Source: Bacteroidales bacterium (lineage in GTDB: Bacteria > Bacteroidota > Bacteroidia > Bacteroidales > GCA-2748055). Taken from it: 36,703 nucleotides of DNA. The notes under the pieces were generated by a model, which was not told the DNA's origin, did not search any database, and worked only from the letters and a program-made list of their open reading frames with translations. Positions 24,285-32,900 of this stretch are shown here, piece after piece. How positions within the stretch are numbered: the stretch's first letter is position 1; the number at the start of each line of letters is the position of its first letter. Location of the stretch: contig JAUUZQ010000033.1 in the NCBI GenBank assembly GCA_030589895.1, positions 1-36,703 on the forward strand. The letters are read 5' to 3'. A program made the translations under genes and the position numbers.

Positions 24285-24414
24285 AGACTATGTGGCGAGT
24301 CTCTATTAAAATTTAACAACATCTAATTACGTAACTAATTATGTAATTAATCATTTGTAAAGATCAGTTATTCAGTAATATAAATATTGAGAAAATTTTC
24401 AAAACAGAGTATAA

Positions 24415-25104
24415 ATGAACAATTTTCAACTTGAGTTTCAAGATTTAGGAGTGAAGGATTACAAGGAGACCTGGGATTATCAGGAGGACTTGTTCAATTT
24501 ATGGATGGATTATAAAAGATTGGGAAGTACAGGCACTTCTCCACAACAGTATCTCTTGTTTGTTGAGCATCCTCATGTATATACCCTGGGTAAGAGTGGA
24601 GATGAAGCAAATATGTTGATTCAAAAGGAGTTTCTCAAGAAAATCAATGCTACATATTATAAGATAAACAGGGGAGGGGATATAACCTATCATGGTCCGG
24701 GACAGATTGTTGGATACCCGATTCTGGATCTTGAGTCGTTTAAAATGGGATTGAAAGATTACATTGTTTTTCTGGAGGATTCTTTAATTGAGTTATGTAG
24801 TGGCTATGGCATAGAAGCTACAAGGTCAAAGGAGGCTACAGGTGTTTGGATCGATGTTGATCATCCGCATAAAGCACGGAAAATAGCAGCCATAGGTGTT
24901 CGTTCCAGCAGGTATGTCACCATGCACGGTTTTGCCTTCAATGTTAATACGGATCTTAACTATTTCACCTACATCAATCCATGTGGATTTCAGGAAAAAG
25001 GTGTAACATCCATGGAAAAAGAACTTGGTGAGAAGCAGGACATGGAAAAGATGAAAGCTGAGTTGAAAGGGATTCTGATGAAGCGCTTGGAGAGTAGCAT
25101 GTGA
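24415..25104 (+). CDS. lipB: Octanoyl-[ACP]:protein octanoyltransferase
   Basis: A 229-residue enzyme that moves octanoate from acyl carrier protein to lipoyl domains of 2-oxoacid dehydrogenases and GcvH. The signature RGGDITYHGPGQ lies at 86-97, the catalytic Lys is K156 in RKIAAIGVR, and the acyl-thioester Cys is C190 in INPCGF; HGFAFNV lies between them. Length is usual. The ATG at 24415 gives the family start. It works with LipA encoded upstream. It is convergent with the YkgJ-like gene, 28 bp from its end. Confidence 0.97.
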   Translation: MNNFQLEFQDLGVKDYKETWDYQEDLFNLWMDYKRLGSTGTSPQQYLLFVEHPHVYTLGKSGDEANMLIQKEFLKKINATYYKINRGGDITYHGPGQIVGYPILDLESFKMGLKDYIVFLEDSLIELCSGYGIEATRSKEATGVWIDVDHPHKARKIAAIGVRSSRYVTMHGFAFNVNTDLNYFTYINPCGFQEKGVTSMEKELGEKQDMEKMKAELKGILMKRLESSM

Positions 25105-25132
25105 CCCCTCCCTCTCCCAATTCAGTCTCTTC

Positions 25133-25375
25133 TCATTCCTCCAACATCCCCAATAATATCAATGCTTCCTCCCGATCAACACCGCAAATAGCAGGATCTG
25201 CTTTAAAAAGATCACATACCTCAGGCCTGTCAGGATGGGTATAAATTGCACAACTAAAATCATCTGCAAGGTGAATGCATCTTACGCCTGCCGGTTTTCC
25301 GTTTGGCATGCCAGGAATAGCAGAACTTATCGATGGTGCGATGCAACATGCACCGCAGTTTGAACGGCAAATCAT
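25133..25375 (-). CDS. YkgJ-family cysteine cluster protein
   Basis: An 80-residue protein with cysteines in the YkgJ (zinc/iron-chelating) pattern: C3, then CGACC at about 7-11 (MICRSNCGACCIAPSIS), then C33 (VRCIHL), C42 (FSCAIY), C54 (VCDLF) and C64 (AICG). Paired 'GMPNGKPAGVRC' and 'HPDRPEVC' segments are typical of the short bacterial members. It probably binds a metal ion; the role is unknown. The ATG at 25375 is preferred over a TTG at 25399, since homologues start directly at MxCR. It sits between lipB (convergent) and a long 8-bp repeat array. Confidence 0.82.
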   Translation of the reverse strand: MICRSNCGACCIAPSISSAIPGMPNGKPAGVRCIHLADDFSCAIYTHPDRPEVCDLFKADPAICGVDREEALILLGMLEE

Positions 25376-25424
25376 AGTGCAAGTTAAAAGGAAAAACAAG
25401 AATGTTAGAAAAATATCAGATCTT

Positions 25425-25517
25425 CATTATCGCATTGTCGCATTGTTGCATTATCGCATTGTCGCATTGTTGCATTGTCGCATTGTTGCATTGTCGCATC
25501 GTCGCATTGTCGCATTA
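25425..25517 (-). repeat. 8-bp tandem array (AATGCGAC) starting in the stop codon of the DUF255 gene
   Basis: Eleven complete 8-bp units and a partial one, CATT(G/A)T(C/T)G on the plus strand, with variation at three positions only. Read on the minus strand the array begins in TAATGCGAC, where TAA is the stop of the DUF255 gene (25515-25517). Two higher-order blocks repeat (ATCG, GTCG, GTTG order twice), suggesting recent expansion. Confidence 0.95.
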
Positions 25518-27629
25518 CCACTCTAATATTTGCTTCAAGGCCTCTTTTACTTCAGTTGTAGGTAACTGACACTGTTTCTCTTTACAGACAAAGATCATAG
25601 TTTCTCCCGGTGTTAATTTATTTTTGAGAAGGGAAAGTGTTCCTTCATCTTTTCCACCCAAGAAGATAACGTTAGGCAAGTAGTGCTTATCGAACTCTTT
25701 GCGCTTGTCTTCAAAATCTGGTCCCACAATAGCTACTTCATATGGTTCGCTGGCAAACCAGGCCATTAGAATATTCCAATTGGCGAAATATGCTCCTGCC
25801 GCAACAGCATTTTCTTTTACATTTCCCAACATCTTCTCAGACATCCTGATATAACTCTCATCATAGAGATACATTCCCAGCAAATAAAGATTTTTAGCCA
25901 TTTCAGAATTGGCTGATGGAATTACATTGTCAGTAATCTCCATTTTTCGGGCAATTAATGCTGGGTCAAGATCAGAAGTATAGTAAAACATACCGGAACT
26001 GCTATCGTAGAAGTGTTCTAAAGAATAGGCAGTGAATTTTTGTGCATCATGGAGCCACTTTTCATCAAATGTTGCCTGATACAGGGAGATGAAGGCAGAG
26101 ATTGTAAACGCATAATCGTCGAGAAAAGCGTTGATAGTTGATTTTCCGTTTTTATAGTTTCTATTGAGACGATAGTCATCAATTTTCATTTTTGTATTGA
26201 TGAAATCTGCACTTTTGAGGGCTGTTTCCAGGTACTTTTCCTTGCCAAATACTCTGTATGCGTCAACATATCCCTTTAGCATCAGCGCATTCCATGAAGT
26301 GAGGATTTTATCGTCTAATCCCGGTCTGACCCGCTTCTCTCTTTCTGAAAGTAGCTTCTTATTTGCTGCTGTGATGCGGATTAATAGTTCACTCTCTGAT
26401 ATGTCATATTTGTCTGACACCTTCTTATCACTGCCCGATGTAAACAGAATATTTTCTCCATTTTCCCAATTTCCATTATCTGTTACATTGTAATAGTCTA
26501 TAACAAGGTCCGATTTTTCTCCAAGGATATTTTGAATCTCATTTTTAGTCCATACATAGAATTTCCCCTCCACACCCTCGCTGTCAGCATCCAGTGCAGC
26601 GTAAAATCCACCATCCTCAGATATCAGCTCTCTTTCCAGAAAGTTTAGTGTTTCTGTAACAACAGTTTTATAGAGTGGATCACGCGTTTTTTGATAGGCG
26701 CTTGAATAGAGACTCACCAATTGTGCATTGTCATACAGCATCTTTTCAAAATGGGGGACTTTCCAATGAGAATCAGTTGAGTAGCGGGAAAAACCACTAC
26801 CCACCTGGTCGTATATGCCACCATTTGCCATTTTTGTCAATGTAGTAGTTACCGCCTTAAGTGCATCTGCATCCCGGGTAAGGTAATTGTGAAAGAGCAG
26901 ATACTGTTGTCTAATCGGCATAGGGAATTTAGGTGCTCCCTGATTTCCTCCATTGCTGAAATCTATTCTGCTTTTCCATGCTGAAAAAATATTTTCTAAA
27001 TCGACTTTTGAAAATTCAATTTGAGCAGTATTTTGATATATCAACTCCTCTGTTTGTAAACCGGCCGTTAGCTTTGCGGCTTGTTCTTCTGTCTCTTGTG
27101 GATGTAGCTTTACAAATTCAGATACCTGGGTAAGCATGTCAAGCCATTGTTCGACAGGAAAATAAGTTCCCCCGTAAATTGGGCGTCCATCAGGAAGCGC
27201 AATACAGTTTAAAGGCCAACCCCCTCTCCCTGTAAGAAGTTGCACAGCATTCATGTAGACCTGGTCAATATCAGGTCTCTCCTCCCTGTCGACCTTTATA
27301 GCTACAAAATTCTCATTCATATATTTGGCTACTTCTTCGTTTTCAAAGCTTTCATGTTCCATTACGTGGCACCAGTGACAAGCAGAATATCCAATGCTTA
27401 TGATAATCAGTTTATTTTCATTTTTTGCTTTTTCCAGCGCTTCTTCTCCCCAGGGATACCAGTTTACTGGATTGTGAGCATGTTGAAGTAAGTATGGACT
27501 GCTTTCGTTTATGAGGTGGTTTGTGTATTTATGCTGATCCGTTTTCATATTGTCAGATGAGTTTTGCTGCTGGCCACAGGATGTAAAAGATAGGAGAGTT
27601 AATATAGCTATTGCGGAAAATGTTTTCAT
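25515..27629 (-). CDS. DUF255 thioredoxin-fold lipoprotein (YyaL/SPATA20-like)
   Basis: A 704-residue protein with a lipoprotein signal ([18 protein letters not shown], Cys18). Residues about 35-190 form the DUF255 thioredoxin-like domain, with the CxxC motif C84-H-W-C87 in [16 protein letters not shown], followed by [10 protein letters not shown]. The remainder (about 210-690) is an alpha/alpha toroid like the N-acylglucosamine epimerase/glycosyl hydrolase fold ([42 protein letters not shown]). Redox function is likely but undefined. The frame extends to a TTG at 27683, but the ATG at 27629 fits the signal peptide. A 15-bp perfect palindrome lies 47 bp upstream. The stop codon is the first part of the 8-bp array. 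Confidence 0.93.
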   Translation of the reverse strand: MKTFSAIAILTLLSFTSCGQQQNSSDNMKTDQHKYTNHLINESSPYLLQHAHNPVNWYPWGEEALEKAKNENKLIIISIGYSACHWCHVMEHESFENEEVAKYMNENFVAIKVDREERPDIDQVYMNAVQLLTGRGGWPLNCIALPDGRPIYGGTYFPVEQWLDMLTQVSEFVKLHPQETEEQAAKLTAGLQTEELIYQNTAQIEFSKVDLENIFSAWKSRIDFSNGGNQGAPKFPMPIRQQYLLFHNYLTRDADALKAVTTTLTKMANGGIYDQVGSGFSRYSTDSHWKVPHFEKMLYDNAQLVSLYSSAYQKTRDPLYKTVVTETLNFLERELISEDGGFYAALDADSEGVEGKFYVWTKNEIQNILGEKSDLVIDYYNVTDNGNWENGENILFTSGSDKKVSDKYDISESELLIRITAANKKLLSEREKRVRPGLDDKILTSWNALMLKGYVDAYRVFGKEKYLETALKSADFINTKMKIDDYRLNRNYKNGKSTINAFLDDYAFTISAFISLYQATFDEKWLHDAQKFTAYSLEHFYDSSSGMFYYTSDLDPALIARKMEITDNVIPSANSEMAKNLYLLGMYLYDESYIRMSEKMLGNVKENAVAAGAYFANWNILMAWFASEPYEVAIVGPDFEDKRKEFDKHYLPNVIFLGGKDEGTLSLLKNKLTPGETMIFVCKEKQCQLPTTEVKEALKQILEW

Positions 27630-27675
27630 GTAGATTATTTCTATCAGTTGATATGTTAGCAGTGACGTGCCACAT

Positions 27676-27690
27676 CTATACAATGTATAG
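27676..27690. promoter_or_regulatory. 15-bp palindrome upstream of the DUF255 gene
   Basis: CTATACA-A-TGTATAG is a perfect 7-1-7 inverted repeat, 47-61 bp before the ATG of the DUF255 gene. It is too short-looped to be an RNA hairpin of use and is more like an operator. No factor can be named. Confidence 0.35.
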
Positions 27691-27859
27691 TTTTGTGTAT
27701 TATGATATTAACAAAACAGTGAAGGGATAGTTCAGTTCAGGTGTGTCCGGTGCTGTATCATTTCAGATTAATGTGTAACTTTATAGGAGTTTATGAGTTA
27801 AGGCTGGAATGGAGGAACAATGGATGAAGGAAGCAATGGAATGAGGAAAAAATAGAACT

Positions 27860-28414
27860 ATGGAAAAACCGGTCAAGAACATTCATTTTCGGATAATGAC
27901 ATTTGTGATGAGTGTTGTAAAGAGTATCCGCAATATAAATATGGAAATTATCCGCAGTGGAATTAAAAAGGGAGATCATGTGCTGGATTATGGCTGCGGT
28001 CCGGGTTTTGTAACGATTCCTGCTGCAAAGATCGTAGGTGAGGAAGGGATGATATATGCCATGGATATTCATCCATTTGCCATAGAAACAATTGAGAAAA
28101 AGATAAAGAGAAATAAGTTGGGCAATGTAAAGACAATACTTAGCGATGAAGGAGTGGGCTTATCGAATGGACTTATAGATGTTGTACTCCTGTTTAATGT
28201 TATATTTATGGTTAAGGATAAGGAGAAACTATTGGATGAGTTACATAGAATATTAAAAAATGATGGTGTAATCTCTATAGTGAACAGTGGATTGGGTTCA
28301 AAGTTTAAAAACAAGGAAGTATCTGAAAATCAAATAATTAAACTACTATCCGGAAGTGGTAAATTTGTTTTATCTAATATAGATCACCTTAATTATAATT
28401 TTGTGAAAAGGTAG
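27860..28414 (+). CDS. Class I SAM-dependent methyltransferase
   Basis: A 184-residue protein. Motif I is HVLDYGCGPGFVT (about residues 40-52), followed by AMDIHPFAIE (motif II, acidic residue binding the ribose), DVVLLFNVIFMV (motif IV) and ELHRILKNDGVISIVNSG (post-motif). This matches the Methyltransf_11/UbiE-like group; the substrate is unknown. The protein is short and the C-terminal substrate part is small. Start ATG at 27860, preceded by a purine-rich degenerate repeat (27801-27849) of GGAATG(G/A) type. A short signal-peptide-like ORF begins 4 bp after its stop. Confidence 0.85.
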   Translation: MEKPVKNIHFRIMTFVMSVVKSIRNINMEIIRSGIKKGDHVLDYGCGPGFVTIPAAKIVGEEGMIYAMDIHPFAIETIEKKIKRNKLGNVKTILSDEGVGLSNGLIDVVLLFNVIFMVKDKEKLLDELHRILKNDGVISIVNSGLGSKFKNKEVSENQIIKLLSGSGKFVLSNIDHLNYNFVKR

Positions 28415-28418
28415 ATAT

Positions 28419-28580
28419 ATGAAGAGATCCTTTTTAAAGAAGATAGTAATATTCACATGCAGCTTAGCTGTTCTACAACTATCTGGTTACCTAGCACGAA
28501 TGCTGAACTCTGAACTCCGAACTACTTCAAATATTCATCAATACTTTTTGCAACCCGTCTTCCACTTGCAATCGCGTTAA
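28419..28580 (+). pseudogene. Start of a secreted-protein gene cut short by a repeat array
   Basis: From ATG 28419 the frame reads MKRSFLKKIVIFTCSLAVLQ and LSGYLA, a convincing signal peptide or membrane anchor, and then runs into the heptamer array at 28503 (residues MLNSELRTTS) and on, antisense, into the end of gltD until a stop at 28578-28580. The coding quality ends where the array begins. It is best explained as the 5' end of a lost gene after the methyltransferase. Confidence 0.4.
28503..28524 (-). repeat. 7-bp tandem repeat (AGTTCAG) at the gltD stop codon
   Basis: Three heptamers, CTGAACT, CTGAACT and CCGAACT, at 28503-28523. The gltD stop TAG (28522-28524) overlaps the last. The same heptamer forms the array at 12244-12329. 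Confidence 0.75.
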
Positions 28581-29937
28581 CCACTAAACTTGCTCCTGAA
28601 ATAGCATCCCCTGCAGCGAAAACATTTCCGATATTTGTTTGGTGTTGATCTGAAACTTTAATGTTCTTTCGATCACTGAGATCCAGCTCCAGTTCGCTTA
28701 CAAGTCCCTCAAGCATTGGATGAATAAATCCCATGGCGAGAAGTACCAGGTCCGCTTTAATTGTTTCTGTGCTATCTGCAACAGTTTTCATTACATAACT
28801 TCCATTTATATTTTCCCACTTAACTGCTTCAACATCAACAGAAACAACTCTTCGCTGAAAATCATTGAATTTAAGTGTTGAAAGTCCCCATCTTCTTTCA
28901 CAGCCCTCATGGTGAGATGTAGTTGTCTTAAGAATTTTTCCGTAATAAGGCCATGGATTATCAGATTCTCTCTCAACAGAAGGCTTTGGGAGTATCTCAA
29001 TTTGTGTAACGCTTTTTGCCTTTTGTCTGATGGATGTACCCACACAATCAGAGCCTGTATCGCCCCCACCAATAACCAGCACATTCCTTCCTTTGGCTGA
29101 TATTCTTGCATCGTAGGGTATTTCCTGACCGTCTACTTTGCGGTTCTGCTGAGTCAAAAACTCCATTGCGAAATGGACTCCGTCAAGATCTCTTCCGGGA
29201 ACACTCAGGTCACGTGGCTGCATAGCGCCAATGCTCAGACAAACTGCATCATAAGAGTTTACAAGGTCTTTCCCCTCAATATCTTTTCCCACTTCAATCC
29301 CGGTCTTGATTTGAATACCTTCTTCTTCCATAAGGTGTAATCTCCGATCAATCGTGCACTTATTCAATTTAAAATCGGGTATCCCATATCTTAGTAAGCC
29401 ACCTGCCTTTTCATCTCTTTCGAAAAGTGTCACCAGATGTCCCGCTTTGTTTAGCTGATCAGCAGCAGCCATGCCGGCCGGACCGCTTCCTATTACAGCG
29501 ATATTTTTGCCTGTACGAACTGTCGGGGGATTGGCGGTAATATATCCTTCTGCAAATGCCTTTTCTACAATGGCAACTTCATTTTCCCTGATGGTAACAG
29601 GCTCTTTGTCAATGTTCAGAACACATGAATGCTCACAGGGTGCGGGACAGATCCTTCCTGTAAATTCCGGAAAATTATTGGTCGACTGAAGTAAATCAAT
29701 AGCAGATTTCCAGTCACCTTTATATAACTTATCATTCCACTCTGGGATCAGGTTATCCACAGGACATCCCCAGTGACAAAAAGGAATACCGCAATCCATA
29801 CATCTGGATGCCTGCAGTCTCCGGTCTTCAGTATTTAATACCTGTTCCACTTCACTATAGTCAGCGATCCGCTCATGTACCGGACGGTACCCTGCATCTT
29901 TTCTCTTTACCTTTAAAAATCCTTTTGGATCAGCCAT
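28522..29937 (-). CDS. gltD: Glutamate synthase, small (beta) subunit
   Basis: A 471-residue NADPH-oxidising subunit that passes electrons to GltB. N-terminal [4Fe-4S] cysteines lie in CMDCGIPFCHWGC (C46, C49, C54, C58) and CPAPCEHSC (C97, C101, C105). The FAD loop is GSGPAG (150-155) and the NADPH loop is VLVIGGGDTGSD (about 285-296). The end AAGDAISGASLVVNAIASGRR is typical for the family. It follows gltB after 45 bp, which are filled by a heptamer array; both genes are on the minus strand and clearly one operon. The stop codon lies in another heptamer array. Confidence 0.97.
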   Translation of the reverse strand: MADPKGFLKVKRKDAGYRPVHERIADYSEVEQVLNTEDRRLQASRCMDCGIPFCHWGCPVDNLIPEWNDKLYKGDWKSAIDLLQSTNNFPEFTGRICPAPCEHSCVLNIDKEPVTIRENEVAIVEKAFAEGYITANPPTVRTGKNIAVIGSGPAGMAAADQLNKAGHLVTLFERDEKAGGLLRYGIPDFKLNKCTIDRRLHLMEEEGIQIKTGIEVGKDIEGKDLVNSYDAVCLSIGAMQPRDLSVPGRDLDGVHFAMEFLTQQNRKVDGQEIPYDARISAKGRNVLVIGGGDTGSDCVGTSIRQKAKSVTQIEILPKPSVERESDNPWPYYGKILKTTTSHHEGCERRWGLSTLKFNDFQRRVVSVDVEAVKWENINGSYVMKTVADSTETIKADLVLLAMGFIHPMLEGLVSELELDLSDRKNIKVSDQHQTNIGNVFAAGDAISGASLVVNAIASGRRVAKSIDEYLK

Positions 29938-29949
29938 ATTCTATTTTTT

Positions 29950-29987
29950 AACTCTAAGCTCTAAGCTCTAAACTTTTAACTCCTAAC
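29950..29987 (-). repeat. 7-bp tandem array between gltB and gltD, containing the gltB stop
   Basis: Five heptamers on the plus strand: AACTCTA, AGCTCTA, AGCTCTA, AACTTTT, AACTCCT (29950-29984), followed by AACTA. The gltB stop TAG (29983-29985) is in the array, which fills almost the whole gap to the gltD start. Confidence 0.85.
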
Positions 29988-32900
29988 TATGCTCCACATC
30001 CTGCTCCACCTCAGATATCTTCTGATTCAACTCTTCCAACTTTAACTCCTGCATTACCTTTTTGTATTCATAAGGGATAATCTTCAGGAACATTGGAAGG
30101 TATTTTTGCAGATCTTCAAGTATCATTTCAGCCTTTTTACTTCCTGTATACTCATAGTGCTTGGAGAGCATTTCTGTAAGCTCATTGATATCTGATTGTT
30201 CATCCAGCAATGATAGTTCCACCATCTTCATGTTGCAATAGTAGTCTGCGTTCCTGTTCTCATTCATTATATACGCGACACCTCCACTCATACCGGCCGC
30301 AAAGTTTCTTCCAATCTCACCCAGTACCACAACACGTCCACCTGTCATATATTCGCAACCGTGGTCTCCGACTCCTTCAACAACAGCACTTGCGCCGGAA
30401 TTTCTTACGGCAAAACGTTCACCGGCTACGCCTGAAATATATATTTCTCCCTTCGTAGCTCCGTATAGGACTGTATTCCCGATAAGAATATTTTTGTCTG
30501 CTTCAAATGTCGAACCTTCGGGTGGAACGATTATAATTCTTCCGCCCGATAAGCCTTTTCCCAGGTAGTCGTTTGTATCACCTTCCAGATAAAATTCCAC
30601 GCCCCTGGTCAAAAATGCACCAAAGCTCTGACCTGCAGATCCTGCAAAACGGCATTTTATAGTTCCATCCGGCAATCCTTCAGAACCATATTTCATGGCA
30701 ATTTGTCCTGAGAGCATAGCACCTGTGGCTCGGTCGGTATTTTTTATGGGAAGATGGATGGTAACAGGCTCCTTTTTTTCAATTGCTTTGGCAGCCTTTT
30801 TAATAATATCACGATCGAGGATATCCTGTATCTTGTGCTCCTGTGGTTCGGACCATCTCCGGGCATTTGTTTTCGCTTCTTTTGGAACGCTTATCAGAGG
30901 AGAAATATCAATATTCTTTAGTTTCCAGTGTGTCACATCATTTCTTTCAAGCAGATCTGCTCTTCCTACAATATCATCAAATTTCTCAAAGCCTAACTCA
31001 GCTAAATACTCCCTGATCTCTTTTGCAACAAACTTGAAATAATTAACTATGAAATCTGCTTCTCCGTGGAATCGCTTGCGAAGTTCCGGATCCTGGGTGG
31101 CAACACCAACCGGACAAGTATTCATATGACATTTACGCATCATTACACATCCAAGAACAATCAATGCTGAAGTGGCAAAACCAAATTCTTCAGCACCCAT
31201 TAAAGCAGCAACAATTACATCCCGGCCATTTTTCATCTGACCATCTGCCTGCAGTATAACTTTGCGTCGCAGATTATTCATTACAAGGACCTGTTGTGTC
31301 TCGGATAATCCCAATTCAAGGGGCAGTCCGGCATGCTTGATAGAAGATGAGGGACTTGCACCCGTTCCACCTTCTGCACCACTTATAGTTATTAAATCTG
31401 CATTTGCTTTTGCAACGCCTGCTGCAATTGTTCCTACGCCTGTTTCTGAAACAAGCTTGACGCTGATCTTTGCATTTGGATTGACATTTTTCAGATCGAA
31501 GATCAGTTGAGCGAGGTCTTCAATAGAGTAAATATCATGGTGTGGGGGAGGAGAGATCAGTGTTATTCCCGGAATCGAAGAACGTGTTTTGGCGATGATC
31601 TTGTTTACCTTATGTCCGGGAAGTTGTCCGCCTTCCCCGGGCTTGGCTCCTTGTGCAACTTTAATCTGAATCTCATCTGCGTTTACCAGGTATTCAGTTG
31701 TAACACCAAAGCGACCGCTGGCAACCTGCTTGATCGCACTTCTTGCGCTATCGCCATTTTCCCTTGGCTTAAACCTGTCTGGCTCTTCACCACCTTCACC
31801 GGTATTGCTGCGACCACCAATTCTGTTCATGGCGATAGCCATAGCTTCGTGTGCTTCCCGACTAATGGAGCCGTATGACATGGCACCTGTCACGAATCTC
31901 TTCAGTATATTCTCTTCAGATTCTACACGTTCTATATCAATCGGATTGCGTTTTATATCCAGCAAACCTCTTAAAAATCCTGGTTTAACAGTATCCCGAT
32001 CGATTATTGCACTGTATTCTTTATATTTGTTATAGTCGTTGTTTCGAGTACTCCATTGAAGGAGCGCTATGGAATCAGGATTCCAGGCATGTTGCTCCCC
32101 ATGTTTCCGGTATTGATATACACCTTCAGTCAGATGCTCTTCTCTTTGATCTTTGCTATAGGCTTTGCGGTGTGGAATCAATACTTCTTCAGCGATCTCC
32201 TCTAAACCAATGCCTTCAATTCTGGAAACCGTGCCTTCAAAATACTTATTAATTACATCCTGCTTGATTCCAATGGCTTCAAAAATCTGTGAAGCACGAT
32301 AACTTCTGAGGGTGCTGATTCCCATTTTTGAAAGAATCTTCAGCAATCCTTTATTTATGGCATAGATGACATTTTCTTCCGCTTTATCGAAGTCCATCTG
32401 TATCTTCTTCTCCTTAACCAATTGATTCACGACGGAGAAACACATATATGGATTGATAAGACTGGCTCCATATCCAAATAGAAGGGCAAAATGCATCACT
32501 TCGCGGGGTTCTGCTGATTCTACCACGATATCGATCTGCATACGTTTCCGCGTATTGATCAGGTGGTGGTGCACTGCTGAAACAGCCATTAGTGAAGGTA
32601 CGGGAGCTTTTTCTTCAGATATGCCGCGGTCGGTGAGAATGATGTAATTCTTACCTTCATCCACGGCCTTTTCAGCCTCTTTACATATTCTATCCACAGC
32701 TGTTTCTAATCCCTTTGCTCCCTCAGATGCATTGAAATGCATTTGAATAGTAGTATTTGAGAAGCCTTTATAACTAAGGTTTTTGACTATATCGAAAGTA
32801 GTATTCGAAACGATAGGACTTTTGAATTTCACCATTTTAACATGGTCAGTATCTGAGTCCAGTAAATTTGTTTGCAGCGATCCGAGATATCCTGTCAGCG

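Noticed and set aside
25425-25517. CRISPR array
   Set aside because: The repeated unit is 8 bp and contiguous, with no spacers of constant length and no cas genes nearby.
27801-27849. Purine-rich GGAATG-type repeat before the methyltransferase gene as a further tandem array
   Set aside because: The units are too degenerate and of unequal length to be called an array with confidence; it may be an old, decayed one.
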